DNA of 64,000 nucleotides from Cunninghamia lanceolata (GCA_027924645.1 BSBN01000213.1:33420501-33484500), one strand, 5' to 3'; positions 45,401-57,494 are shown, counted from the stretch's first letter. Numbers and translations are program-made. Notes: generated by a model from the sequence alone, not told the origin.

Positions 45401-45858
45401 AAAAATGGGTGACGACAGTTGTGGATCTTGTGAGCCAAAAATCAGTAATGAGAGTTGTGTATGAGTAGCTTAGACCATTTTCAGAAGATGATACATTGAC
45501 TTAGTTCAAGGTTGTGTATGTTCAAGATATAAATGAAAGTCAAGTTCTATATATGGTGACTACCATTCCCACAAGCATACTTTGGCCACAAGACATTCCT
45601 TCATATCTTCAAAAAGAGGTTTTGTACCTTCATCTGTTACAGAGGTTGCTTACTTTAGAAGAAGATGCTTTGCCTGATCTCTGGCGTATCAACCAGTTCC
45701 TCATGAACTTCTCATGGCCTGAACGTGAATACCCTCCTAAACCGTGGCTCTTTGAAGAGATGTTGCAGAGAAAGAAAAGCTTTGTATTGCCAAGACAATC
45801 TTCACAGCTAAAGAGAGATGGTTCTTATTTTTCTGAATCAGTGGATGGTTTTGTGTAA
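42493..45858 (+). pseudogene. G Gag-protease polyprotein with a long acidic tail
   Basis: One frame from ATG 42493 (MGDANNNNHND) to a TAA at 45856, about 1,120 codons with roughly fifteen internal stops. Gag: FPHFHGDGTQHLDEHISAFT, LFIETLVGNAANWFNHLEPS and EKFLARFKSTEDG. After a Gln/Pro-rich linker a zinc-like motif appears (FCSFHETDAHTGATCPEN). Protease: NCIIDSGALDNAMPLQVMNA (44020-44080), with catalytic D-S-G and the GLLLSR-like end MLLSRSFYKDLEGEIQLDW. Then about 480 residues very rich in Glu/Asp with no known domain. Most stops sit where Gln fits. There is no pol, so the element would depend on another element for RT and integrase. Confidence 0.78.
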
Positions 45859-46190
45859 TAGTTTTTGTTCAGCTCATCCTCACTTAAGAAAAAGAGCGTC
45901 TTTGTGAACACTTTTTGTTCTTGTGATGTGATCGTTATGTCGTAATGTTTTTTCCCTTTTTGTAATGTGACAGTTGTGTTCTTTGTGTTCTGGGAAGTTC
46001 CAACTCTTAGGTGATTTTAGGAAGTCCAGTTTTAGGTGATTTGTAGGGAAAAGTCTTGTTTTAGGTGATTAGGAAAATGTGCTGACTCTATTGCCCAATT
46101 TACAAAGCACTGGTCTAAGCTACTAAAGTCTAGAGATTCTCAGCTCTCCTATGCTATAAGTATCTGACATGGTCCCCAGACAGAGCCAAT
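45859..46190 (+). other. G 3' untranslated internal end
   Basis: Non-coding. Three copies of TTAGGTGATT occur at about 46008-46070. The last bases before the 3' LTR (GACAGAGCCAAT) are not purine-rich enough for a standard polypurine tract. Confidence 0.5.
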
Positions 46191-48631
46191 TGTTGTGCCA
46201 AATCAAAAATTTTACTTCATTAAGGCATTTTGTGAAAGTCTAGAAAACTTTTCGTCAAAAAAGTCAAAATTTCTAAAAATAGAAATTTCTATTTTTAGAA
46301 ACTTTCTAAAAATAGACATCAAATTAGGTTTTCGGGGTTTCTTGAGATATGGATGCTGGCAAAATTTTCTAAAAATAGAAAGTTTCTAAAAATAGAATCT
46401 CTGATTCAGGTGTCGTGTCTGATTCTGAATGGCTGATTTCGCTTCACGATTAAGATGATCCAAACGGAATCTATAAAAGGTCATGTTTTCCCTACTGGGT
46501 CATTTCTGCTTTTTCAGATGGTGAAGCACGAGCTTTGAGGCCATTAATGGAGGAGGTTCATCTACCAGGGCTCATTTTCAAGTTTTCAGGGTTGTCCAGA
46601 CAATGCAGAACTATCAAACAATCGTGGATGGGTGAAGTACAGAAATCGAGGCATGACGAATCTAGAAGGCAGACAAGGGTTGAAAATAATCAAAATTTGA
46701 CTAAGTATGAAAAATCTAGGAGCCCCTAGAGGCTAGGGGCGTCCATTCCTCCCAGAGTTAGATTTTTTCTCATATTTTTTAGAAAATGCAAAAAATGACT
46801 GTCAGTCCGTTTTCAGGTGGATTAAAGCAGTCAGTTTGATCAACAGGTTCTGAAAAGCTAGGAATCACCTCGGATACACCCAGACTATCCAGTCCATCCT
46901 TCATCCAGTGGCAGTTGTTTGACGAATCGTCAAAATCAGTGACAAGAAGCAGCTACCGGCACAGGAAATGAGGCAAATTGCAAACAGAAGTTAAAAATCA
47001 TAATTTTTCTAAGGCATGAATTTTTAGGCGCCCCTGGAGGAAGAGGGCACCCATCTTTTCCAATGTTAGAATTGTTTTTACATTTTTTGAGAAACATCAA
47101 AAAGTCTCCATTAGGCTGCTTTTAGGTGGTCAAAATCAGTCAAACTCGGTCAAAAAGCTTGAAAAAGTTGGGATTTCATCTCAGGTATGTTTAGTCTACT
47201 TAGATCACCTCCCATCCTGCTTCAACAGTCAACCGGACGACCAGAAACAAAGATCAAACGGGACCTGCGACACTCAAAATGGAGAAATGCAAACAAAATT
47301 GAAAAACATCAGCCTTAACTAGCCTTAACCATTTTTCCATGATTTTCCAAAAAATGACAAATCTTCCTTCGCCAGCCTATTCGGATAAGCAAAAAATTAG
47401 TTCGGCCCAGTTTTTGAGGTAGACGGAGGGTACAATCAATTCATTTTTTATCAGGTTTGCCTACCTACCAGATCATCAGTCTCAGTTTTGCTTCAGAAGG
47501 CAAATTTTGACATCCAAATTGGGTCCAACGGTCACCGTAGCGCGTATAGAAGACAAGAAATTGAAAAAGTTAAAATTTCACAAAAAATGGCTAAGGCACC
47601 AAAAACCAAGCGCCCTTGGAGGCTAGGGACGCCCAATTTTTTAGGTGTTAGAAATTTTTCATCTCTGGCAGTGTTTTCTTGATAGTCGCTTCCAAAACTT
47701 CATCTGATGACAGGTTTCATAAGTCAGATTTGCAGTTAGATGTCATCAAATCGTCAGTTTGAGGTTGGGGATGAAATCAGAGTTGATAAATCTTCAAGGT
47801 GCCATGATCAGTCAACTTTTTTCAGTCAATGGTGATAGTTTGTCGTCTTGTTGAAGATAGAGGCAGGCCATACTAGAGTCGAAACGAGTGCAAAAGTTTC
47901 AAAACGAAGGAAAAATTGGCTAACACTTTTGCAACCTCGCATGTTTGATGACATCATCAAAGAAGATATTTTTAATCATCTCACATATGAAGCCATAGGA
48001 AGCTATAAAATAGGGATTTTTCTTATTCGAAGATATATACTTGGATTTGTGCTTTAAAAGTTGCTTTCTTCATGGATAAGATTCAAGCTTTATTCTTTCA
48101 CAAAGAAAGCTGCTTTTTTGCCCTAAAGTTCTATAAAGACAAGCTTTTGGCCTCTTTTATTCATTACTTTTGCAGTTGCATCCAGAGGAAGAAAGACATA
48201 TTTTTCTTTCCATGAAGATTCGAAGACCCAAATGAAGTACTTTTTCAGCGTTCTTCATAGTTTCAGGATGAGGAAGCAAGGAGGCACGCTTTTTCAAGGT
48301 CCTTTTTTCTAGGGGACCGTTTTTCAAAAATAGGGCCAAAGCTTTTTCAATTTTCATCGAGATGGGTCCATCTAGAATTTCATTCCCTTGAAGATTGGGA
48401 AATTTTATTTTTCCAGGAATCTACTTTTTTGTTGTTTTTTCGGGAAACCCTCCACTTTTTCAAAATTTGACAATCTGAGTTTTTTTAAAATGGAATTGTC
48501 TACAAAACCCATGTGCCAACTTTTTCACTCACATTTTGCTTTTTAGAAGAAATTAGCAAGTAATTTTCAGCCTTTTGTCCAAGATTTTTCCAACATAGGC
48601 GTGTTCACAGTCATTCTTCAAGTCTTACAGT

Positions 48632-51627
48632 ATGCAGTATTCTCCAATTGAGATCAAGCCTAAAACAACGTTGGTTCACGATTACCTGAGAAATTTCGAG
48701 ATAGATTTGCATAAGGTGCTTCCAGTGTTCAATTTACATCCTTTGGAAGATGCAGGAAACAACGCTATCAGGAATCTGAATCACTCCAGGTTGCTTGCAA
48801 TGGCTTCGTTCCCCATCACAGTGCAAAGTAAATTCGTAATTGCTTGTATGATGCATTACAATTCAGTCACAAGAGAAATCCAATCAGCAGATGGATGGGT
48901 GCTCTGTAGCCTCAGGCCAAATGATATTGAGAGCTATTTTTCAATACTAATTTGGACGAAGAACTTAGTCGTTTCAATTGAAGAATGCAAAAGGGTGTGG
49001 CACAATGATAAATAAAAGTATCAAAAAAAGATTGCTTAGAGGTGGTTGAAAGAAAATCATAATGTTATGCGAAAGAACATTAGACGTGGAGAGTTCAAGG
49101 ATGAACATGCAATAATGATCACTTTGCTGAGCCGAATCATAGGTCAAGCAGATGCTAACAAATTTTAACCTTGGATGTTTTACATCATGTCCCAGATTGT
49201 TGACAGAACCGAATACTACGATTGGTCGGCACTCATCAGTGATAGTCTCCACCAATAGATAATTGATTTTCAAAGGGCCCATGAATTCCACATGATATCA
49301 TATCTTGTATATCTAATGGCTTTTCAAGGTCAATTTAGAGGTTTGAATATTGTTAGAACTCTAGGCATTCAACATGTATATCACCATTTCCCGCGGTTAG
49401 AATTTTCTCAGGCTGAGCAACATTATAGGTGGGTAAATGATGCATTCCTTATGCTTATAGTGCAAGATCTAGATAATGAGTTGTATATATGATTTTCAGA
49501 TGATGTCAGATTGGCAATGGCAGAATGGGTTGATTGGTTTATCCAATTTCCCATTTTCTCCTACATCAGAGTATATGGCTTCTCAGGAGAGCCAATCATG
49601 CTGCCAAGATATCCTATGGATGAGGTAGCATTTATGGAATTTATGAGGCAAGTCTATGAAGTTCATACATTTCCGCGTAGCGGGCACAAGGCGACTTTCA
49701 GTTTTCTAATTGGGATGGGTATTTACAGATGCAGATCTGGAGCAGATGCTAAAGTAATTGGTAGTGAATCATCCAAGTATGGTCTTAAGTTTTTCGATAG
49801 GAGGACTTCATATGATCTCGTGGTGTTTTTGCATCACACCTTGGTCAAAATTGTGTACATACGCCTGCAGTTGAAGATTTCTGGGCTAATTGTGCAGATG
49901 ATTTTGAAGTGCAGAAATGAACTTACAGTAGGTTTACTCTTCGGTAGTTGGCTGATATTTTGTCAGAAGATGTAGAGGGCTTGTCAGATGATGGTGAAGT
50001 TTTACTTTCCACATATTTCAGAGATTAGGTCGAGCAACAACCATTGTCACCAGTGAATTGGTCCACCAAAGAGAACACCTCGATCGAGGCAAGAACGAGA
50101 TGAGTTATAAAAAATAGTATGATATTCTTGAAAAATAAGTGGAAAGAAGCCATTCTAGTTGGAGAGCCGCCAATAGTTCAACCATTAGTACCTTCCACTT
50201 CCAAACTAAAACCAAGGGTTAAAGCTATGAGCATCCTTCCAGAAGGAACAAAGATGGCCAAGTTGAAGAGGAAAAAGGTTGAGTCTCTAGTTCATTTTCA
50301 GCAGGAACAACCAGCAGTTGCATCAGAAGTTCCTATTGAACCAGCACCGCATGTTGAAACATTGCCTTTAGTTCATGTTACTCCACCTTCATCACCGAGC
50401 TCTTCTCCCATTCACATAGATTTAGAGCCAGATTTGTTGGTTCGTAACACTGAGACACATATTGGTTCATCAGGAGATGATGAAGTTAGAACCGAGCCTT
50501 CAAGAGAGGTTGGCCCATCTTGGCTTGAGAACATTTTGGGAAGGAAAAGGAGAAATCCTTCATATCAGTTGAACTTGACAGAGCTTAAAAGCGTCTACCA
50601 AGACACACTAGACAGGAAACTTAAGAAGCAAGTTCATATTGAAAAGAATGTGGTTGCAGAAATGATCCTTGAAACTGCAACACTGCCAGAAGATAAAGAT
50701 GTTGATGATATTGAGGTTGATGACTTCAAGTTTGTCAAAGTTAATCTTGGTAGGAGTACTTGGCATACAGATGTAAATCTCTTTGAGGTTGCAGCAGATA
50801 ATCTAAAGGAGAGGGTGTTGAAGGATGGAGAAGATAAAGCAGCCCTCAAGGCTGAAGTTAGACAGCTGCGACAGTATATTTCTAATCTTTTTCATGGCAG
50901 GTCACAGGCTGATTTACTGCTTCCTCTGATTCTGGGATCACCGGCCGATCAGCAGCGGTTCAGTTAGTTGGTCATTTATGGGAGGCACATGAAGGATTGC
51001 ATGCAAGAATTTATGACTAAAGGTAGAATTGTACTTTCATAGTTCTATCAATTAAAGTACAACGCTCATGATCCACGTCAAGGCATTCAGGGGTTACAAT
51101 AGACTTTGGTTGAAAATAGATCGATGTTTAAGATCATAATCTGACTTGAAGATAGCATATAATTCTATTGATCTAGCTGAAAATAAGAAGATTGTTTCTA
51201 CTTGGAAAGTACGATATCTTTTCATAGTAAAAACTTATAACACTATAATCTCAGAGTTAGTAGAATGGAAAGAAAAAGTGATAAATGTTCTCAAGTTTGT
51301 GAGATCTTTTGTTTCTCAAATCTCGTGTTCATATGAGAAAGAAGATGGTACCCTATATGATCTCAGGGAAGTACAAACAGAATTCCAGACTCTCGTCCGC
51401 AATAATTTTAATGGTGATATCAGTGCCGACAAGATGGATTGTCTTGCTACCATGACAGTAAAGTTTGATAAAGTTGTGGGTGAAGTTCATGAATTCCTTC
51501 AGATGGTTGCAAATGGTGAAGAAATGTTGGAAAACTAGAATATCATCTTAGAGAGTATCAATGTTTCTGGGAAAGATGCAGTCACTAGCTTTTTAGAAGA
51601 TATTATTTCCCAAAATATCAATGGATG
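48632..51627 (+). pseudogene. Long LTR-encoded reading frame of unknown function (G 3' LTR copy)
   Basis: Second copy of the frame at 38321-41320, about 1,000 codons from ATG 48632 to a TGA at 51625. Long open stretches remain at 48632-49015, 49292-49492, 49511-49975, 50119-50967 and 51146-51538. It keeps residues lost by frameshift in the other copy (for example CCTTGG at about 49168) and is itself shifted after RRTSYD near 49820. A TAG after LHQ is shared by both copies. The coiled-coil section (LKERVLKDGEDKAALKAEVR) and the helical end are better preserved here. Function unknown. Confidence 0.7.
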
Positions 51628-51915
51628 ACATCACTAATAAAGCAAGAATGTAGATGAGGATGTGACTCAAAAGAAAGCAGCTTTAACTCAATGTTTTTTG
51701 TTTTAAAGCATTTTCTTTCATCCAAAGCCTATGCATCCTCAAAATAGTAAAAAATCATTTTGTAATAGTTGGAGCTTTCTTTGCTTTAAAGCAAATTGTT
51801 TTAAAGCATTTGTTAGTTGTAATTTTTGTCTTAGAATAGAAATAAAGCTTGCGAGTTGGCAAGTTAGTTAGGGTAAATCAAGGAGATTTTAGGGCTCCCT
51901 ACTCCTTTGATTTAG

Positions 51916-51923
51916 TATAAATA
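51916..51923 (+). promoter_or_regulatory. TATA box of the G 3' LTR
   Basis: TATAAATA in the same context as 41607-41614. Confidence 0.6.
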
Positions 51924-52596
51924 AGGGCATCCTTGCCCATTGTAAGTAATGGTAATTATGATAGAAAAATTTGTTGTGCCTATTCTAGCCTGCAAAAATT
52001 ATTATTTCAGCTACTTGTTCACTCTGTGATATCCATTTTCCAGTGTTTGATCGCATATTGTATGCCTGCCTTTTGCTACAATATTGTTGTGCTAGAGTTG
52101 TATCAACTTTATGATAGTGGAATAGAAGTCTCATGCCTGCCAGTTGCTTTGATTTTCTATCTCAGATCATTTGGTTTTGTCATCAGATGTGTGGCTTGCA
52201 TAATCTTATTTCAGCTTTCATCTTAAAGTACAATGAGTCTTCTGATGTGAATCTGGAAGAAGTTTATTAAATCTTTTATGTTAAAAATAAATCATTCTTT
52301 GTTAACTTTTAATCCCTTTGCTCTGAATTTACTCAGGTGATTAAAAGCATCATTAGTTTAGGCCTAGCTATAGTTAGAAGTTTAAAAAAGGAAAAACCTC
52401 TACTGCAGCGAATAGAGTTTTATAACCTTATGCTCACAGCTGAGAAACAAAAAGAAGATAGGCAAATTTAATTTATTATCTTTTTAGCAAACATTAGCAA
52501 AAAGAGAACTCCCCCTCATATTAGGAGAGCAGTTTATCTGTGCATAACTGTTTGTTTCCAACCTGCATTCCAGAGGTGCGAATTGAAACACCAACA

Positions 52597-52734
52597 AGTT
52601 GCATCTTGTTGTTGATCATGACGATTTCGTTGGAGAATTTGAGAGAATTCACTCATCATCTCCTCACATTGCTTTTCCATATCTTCTTGTACCAACTCCT
52701 TGAAAGGGTCGGATCGATCTCCTTGTTCTTCCAT
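52597..52734 (-). pseudogene. C gag, N-terminal part upstream of the G insertion
   Basis: Starts MEEQGDRSDPFKELVQEDME and runs 46 residues to RNRHDQQQDAT, where G begins. It is acidic and helical, as usual for a Gag leader. The start is about 106 bp after the primer site. The frame continues on the other side of G at 35860. Confidence 0.75.
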
Positions 52735-52840
52735 CTTCGGTCATGTGCATCTCAAGGGTAGGTAATATGATGGGTCTCATGTTTGCAATCCTAATATTTG
52801 ATAACCTAACCACGTACAATGTGACATACAGGAGCAAACC

Positions 52841-52853
52841 GCTCTGATACCAC
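52841..52853 (-). promoter_or_regulatory. C primer binding site (initiator tRNA-Met)
   Basis: On minus GTGGTATCAGAGC follows directly after the LTR end TTCATATCA. Confidence 0.9.
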
Positions 52854-53423
52854 TGATATGAATTTAACAGAAAATTTAGAGAACAATACCTAGCGTTGAG
52901 CCTGTGGTATTGTAAAAATAAACAAGAGCTCAATGTGCAGAACTCGTAAAGAGTTGCACACAACTAAAGAGGATTTTATTTGCATCAAAAAGTGTTTATA
53001 TACAATGAAGAAAGAATGTGAAGAGTCACCTTATCCATGGAATTTGAAATGGATAGATGGAAGGTGACAAAACAAGAACTAACTAACAGAAATTAAAAAA
53101 TTTAAATTTTCAAACTTTCAAAAAATTCCTAAATTCAGACCCCACTTGGTAGTGTCATAACTCCTAACCAGCTAGTCAAAATCTAGACTTCTTGAAATCA
53201 TTAGAAAGATATCCAAGAGGGATAGATTGAGTTGCGTCGAGCAGTGCTTGCAGCTACCGCTCAAAGTAATCGATGAAAGTCTTGACCCCAAATTCCACTT
53301 CAAAGGCCTCCAAAAATGCCATTTACTGAGATGTAGACAATTCTAAAAAAATACTGAAAAACTAAAAACATAGTTGCCTATACATATGCCACCCTAGTGC
53401 TCCTAAATCTTTGTGGGATCAAT
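52854..53423 (-). repeat. C 5' LTR
   Basis: About 570 bp. The end is ATATCA next to the primer site. The start is decayed (TATTGATCCC against TGTAATGATCCC in the other copy). It contains a TATA-like CATTGTATATAAACAC on minus (about 53000). It matches 6387-6747 plus 29557-29773. Confidence 0.85.
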
Positions 53424-53850
53424 AATATTGGGAGGTCATGGTTGCCTCTTCTTTGTCTACCAATGGGGTGTCTATTTGAGCAATTCTAATTCCTTGCTCA
53501 TTGGTAGAAACATGAGAGAGGGTTATGTCCCTTTTTCCCTTGTGAGGAGCTCCCAACACCTATGCAATAGTAACCAAATCTTCCTCTTCTACATAAGTTT
53601 ATTCTTCTTCTCCACAGTTTTGTTAAGCCAGACCAGGAGGCCTATCTCTGATGAGGTGTCTCTTGGAGGAGAACGTGCAGGTGCAGGAGATGGAGACCTT
53701 GTAGGTGAGGGAGTCAAAATCACAGTTTTACCTGAATCCTCAGACTCCCTACCCAACACTTCTTGTTGACCCGAGGAAACATCCTTAATATATTCTTCAT
53801 GTGATGGTCCTTGGTCTCTCAAAGCCTCATCATGGACCTCTTCTTCTTTG
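53424..53850 (-). pseudogene. Element H: middle part of its LTR-encoded reading frame
   Basis: Minus frame from the D insertion (KEEEVHDEALRDQGPSHEEY) through a Ser/Pro-rich stretch (VILTPSPTRSPSPAPARSPP) to RKIWLLLHRCWELLTREKG and PPNI at 53424. Five stops lie at positions that fit Gln or Arg. The left end abuts the C LTR at AATATT; the right end abuts copia D at the CTTTG duplication. Both neighbours therefore inserted into one older frame. Confidence 0.6.
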
Positions 53851-55141
53851 TGTTGGATCTAGGGCATACAACTAAGAGGGGGGGTGAATCAGTTGTATAA
53901 AAACCTGCTCTACTTTAAATACTTGATTCTTCTTGTTAGTTAATAGTATATCAATTAATCATCCATGAAATCATAATGCACAAACATAAGAGCAAATAAA
54001 CATCAACACATTGAACACCAAGATTTTGACGTGGAAAACCCGGTTAAGGGAAAAACCACGGGGTGATTAACCCAAGGATTATTCTCTATTAGAAGAATAA
54101 GAAAAAGAATGGCACTTTCCAATTAGGGCTCACTGCCCAAGCACACTACTCACAAAGAGGGCCACTGCCTACAAGGAGACACACTGTCTACAAAGTGATA
54201 AGAATCACAATCTTGAACTGGAGAATGACATCTTTACTATGTCTAGATCAGTTCCATTTAAGCTCAAAAACCCTTGCTCTGCCTTTCGCACTTCTCTTCG
54301 CTACACCATACTCATCCACACAATCCACACTCCTAAATAAACTCACAAACCTTTATTTATACAAGACATTGACTTAGGAACAATCATCTAAGTCGGCAAT
54401 CAACAATAAGAATATCTGCAAGATGAATAACACATCCGGTCGGCCATCACAAGAACATTCGCAGGATGAACAACTCATCCAGTTGGCTAGTCGGAACAAG
54501 AACTTCATCCGGAAGAATAACTTCAATTCCGGGCTCTACCATCAATGCGGACCAACAACACAACCTCATCATGATCCAAGAACCTTCACAAGCCTACCTA
54601 AATGACCAGGTACATCCGCACTTTCTCTATTTACTGGAATCTCTTCTCTTCCTCATCCGGAACTTCAAGAACACAGTCTATTGCCACTGTCACAATGCAA
54701 AAGGCACTTTTGGACCTCAAAATCATATACAACTCGAGATGACACATCAAAAGGACATCCCAAACACTCCTTCCAATCCATAAATTAGGATTATACAATT
54801 CCGGACCTCACCGGACCATTCTATGATCCTCTGTCACCTCTGAACACTTGCCGGAACCAGTTCCACACCGACAGCCACAACTCCTTCAGATCTTCATGCG
54901 GACCTCTAAAATCTTAACTGAAGCATCTCAAGACTCATATCTACAAACCCTTTAATCTGCATCCTCCGGTTCGCATCCTATACAATACATTTGCCTTCTT
55001 CTTATCACTGTTCTTCACTGTTCCTGACTGAGGCTAATTTTCTCAATATCCTCAGCATACTGCTCATTGAATCCTTCTTGTCAATGCAATATAAGTATGT
55101 TGACATCAATGACAACACTAGTTCACCTCATACTTGAAACA
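53851..55141 (-). repeat. D 3' LTR
   Basis: 1,291 bp, same length as the other LTR. Its minus-strand start is TGTTTCAAGTATGAG at 55141, after the polypurine tract. Confidence 0.92.
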
Positions 55142-55165
55142 ATCTCCCCCTTTGTCATTGATGGC
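55142..55165 (-). promoter_or_regulatory. D polypurine tract
   Basis: On minus ATCAATGACAAAGGGGGAGA then TT lies directly before the 3' LTR. This is a common 3' end for plant copia elements. Confidence 0.85.
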
Positions 55166-55174
55166 AACATATGC

Positions 55175-57350
55175 CTGTCACCAACTCAAACGGTGAATGC
55201 AAACTTGAGCCACTCTTCTGGCAGTTGTAAGAGAACTAAGCAATGTCAAGGAGCTCGGGCCAATTCTTTTGGTCACTGTGCACATAGTGCCTTAGATAAA
55301 CCTCTAGAACAGCATTGATGCACTCCGTCTACCCATCCATTTCTGGATGATACCAGCTTGACATAAGTAGCTTCATTCCCACCAATCTGAACAACTCCTG
55401 CCAGAAGTTACTTGTAAACTTCACATCGCGATCAGACACGATGCTCAACGGTATGCCCCAATACTTCACCACACTTTGAAAGAACAACCCTGCAATATCT
55501 ACTACAGTTGCGTTGAGTCTGCATGGAGTGAATGTGGCATACATTGAAAATCTATCCACCACGACCATGATGGAGGTGAAACCCTGTACATTCGGCAATC
55601 CTACAATAAAATCCATACTAACACTTGCCCAGGGTCTTTCTGGAACGGGCAGCGGCTGAAGAAGACCTCTCGGCAACCATTGCTCAGGTTTATCCTGCTG
55701 ACAGATTAAACAAGACCGGACAAACTCGTCCACATCTTCCTGCATCTTCAGCCAGTAGAACCCACGCTCCAAAAGAGCCAATGTACGTTTCTGTCCAGGG
55801 TGTCCTGCCCAAATGGAATCATGACATTCCTTGATCAACTCTTTATGCAGACACGCCCACTTCGGAACATAAACTTGATTCTGACCAAACCACAACACCC
55901 CATCTGTGATGCTGAACTTATTTAGCTGTCCCAATTGAATCTGTTTCTCTACGGTCTCTACCAATGCTGCAGCTTGAGGATCAAGGCCTAGGCCATCTTT
56001 GATCTTCTTCGTCAGCTCATTCGTCAGCTGCACTCGAGTTTCACCATGAGTAGAAACAGGACTAGCTGAAGCTGCGGCAAGGACCGCCAATTGCTGTTTT
56101 CGACTCAGTGCATCTGCCACCACATTCTGTTTTCCAATGGTGTGCACAATCTCAACATCGAATTCTGCCAAGAATTCCTGCCATCTTGCTTTCTTGGGTG
56201 TCAGCTTGTTCTGAGTCAAGAAGAACGAGTTGGATACGTTGTCTGTTTTCACAATGAAGTGTGCACCCAATAGATAGTGCCTCCATCGCCTCAGACAATC
56301 CACTACTGCTATCATTTCTTTCTCATGGATGGGATATCTTCTTTCCGCGTCCTTGAGTTTCCTTGATTCAAAAGCCACTGGATGCCTGTCTTGAATGAGC
56401 ACCCCACCAATAGCAAAGTCAAATGCATCCATGTGCACCTCAAAAGGCCTGCTGAAGTCTACCAAGGCCAGAACGGGGGAAGAAGTCAGTTTTTCCTTCA
56501 ATAGGTCAAAAGACATCTGACATTGCCCTGACCACTCCCACTTCACATCCTTCTTCAACAACTCTGTCAGCAGACTCGCAAGTTTAGAGAACCGGCTGAC
56601 GAACCTTCTGTAATATCTCGCCAATCCAAGAAACTGACGAATTCCATGTATATCACTGGGTGGCTCCCAGTCTCAAATGGCTTCGAGCTTCTTTGGGTTA
56701 GGCTTGATCTTGCCTTTCCCCACTATATGTCTGAGGAAGTGAACTTCCTCCTGTGCAAACGAGCACTTCTCTTTCTTCACAAACAAATTGTGCTCTCTCA
56801 AAAGTCCAAAAACATCTGCCAAATGCTACCTTTGCTCCTCCAAGTTCTTTGAATATACTAGGATGTCATCCAGGTAGACCACCACACACTTATCCAGCAG
56901 CGGTCGAAACACATCGTTCATGAGCGTGCAAAATGTTGCTGGCGCATTGCATAGCCCAAACGGCATGACCAAAAAGTCATACGCACCATATCTTGTTACT
57001 ATGGCAGTCTTGTCTTCATCCCCTAGAGCAATCCAAACCTGATAGTAACCTGACCTCAGATCCAGCTTGGTGAAGATCTTTGCCCCTGATAGGCGATCGA
57101 AACAATCCTCAATCAATGGAAGAGGATACTTGTTCTTGATAGTCAACTTGTTCAAGGCTCTGAAGTCACAACAGAGTCTAAGCGAACCATCAGGTTTCCT
57201 TTGAAATAATACTGGCACCCCGTACGGAGACCGTGAGGGTCTAAGATATCCAGTAGTTAGAAGTTCTTCTAACTGCTTCTTGAGCTCAATCATTTCTGGG
57301 CCAGATAAGCGATATGGCGCCCTCGCGGGTGGTCTCGCTCCTGGCACCGA
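55175..57350 (-). pseudogene. Ty3/gypsy RT-RNase H-integrase fragment embedded in copia D
   Basis: On minus it starts in the linker before RT ([20 protein letters not shown]) and has RT motifs [38 protein letters not shown] and [13 protein letters not shown] plus the catalytic [16 protein letters not shown]. After a stop near 56826 comes RNase H (FEVHMDAFDFAIGGVLIQDR, YPIHEKEMIAVVDCLRRWRH). The integrase follows with the H-H-C-C domain (CHDSIWAGHPGQKRTL, SCLICQQDKPEQ) and the core (SVSMDFIVGLPNVQGFTSIM, IVSDRDVKFTSNFWQEL, SSWYHPEMDG). It ends within SPFELVTG. There is no gypsy LTR, gag or protease. RNase H to integrase is open for 431 codons. It is distinct from E2 and C pol. Confidence 0.92.
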
Positions 57351-57420
57351 CATCAATGGCAAAGGGCTCATACTTGCAATTCTAACACATCAGAATCATA
57401 CCAACTGCTCCCCCTTAGTA
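57351..57420 (-). repeat. First copy of the D 3' end: polypurine tract and LTR-start-like sequence
   Basis: On minus CTAAGGGGGAG (57407-57418) follows 77 bp after the copia RNase H stop. About 20 bp later comes TTGCAAGTATGAG and CCATTGATGTC, resembling the LTR start (TGTTGCAAGTATGAG ... TCATTGATGTC) with an internal gap. The foreign gypsy segment begins right after this word. A second tract and the full LTR lie beyond that segment. Confidence 0.65.
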
Positions 57421-57494
57421 GCAGCTCCCCATCATCAATCCGGATCACAAGATATGACTGTGATATCCACCAGACTGATGTACATCAGTGCATC

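Larger units (their letters stand above)
35861..52596 (+). mobile_element. Element G: 16.7 kb retroelement with 6.4 kb LTRs and only gag-protease inside
   Basis: Two direct repeats, 35861-42278 (6,418 bp) and 46191-52596 (6,406 bp), both start TGTTGTRCCAAATCAAAA and end GAAACRCCAACA, so they are TG...CA LTRs. The internal region (42279-46190, 3.9 kb) codes Gag and an aspartic protease plus an acidic tail but no RT, RNase H or integrase. Flanks are AGCTA and AGTTG, possibly an aged 5 bp duplication. It interrupts C gag. The architecture recalls LARD-type elements, but here both LTR and internal region are coding. No standard primer site or polypurine tract is obvious. The LTRs are clearly diverged, so the insertion is old. 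Confidence 0.82.
46191..52596 (+). repeat. G 3' LTR
   Basis: Collinear with 35861-42278 over its whole length. The tandem-unit region is shorter by about one unit border around 47290-47330. It ends CCAACA at 52596, followed by C gag sequence. Confidence 0.82.
31575..53423 (-). mobile_element. Element C: Ty3/gypsy retrotransposon, main body, minus orientation (interrupted by G)
   Basis: Read on minus: 5' LTR 53423-52854, primer site 52853-52841, gag start 52734, interruption by G (52596-35861), rest of gag, protease, RT, RNase H and integrase to about 31575. Its polypurine tract and 3' LTR are not here but occur in opposite orientation at 6276-6747 and 29557-29773. Excluding G it is about 5.1 kb. 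Every coding part has stops or frameshifts. It is unrelated in sequence to E2 and shows no chromodomain. Confidence 0.85.

Noticed and set aside
35856..52601. Calling AGCTA/AGTTG a proven target duplication for G
   Set aside because: Only three of five bases agree. It is compatible with an old insertion but cannot be counted as evidence by itself.
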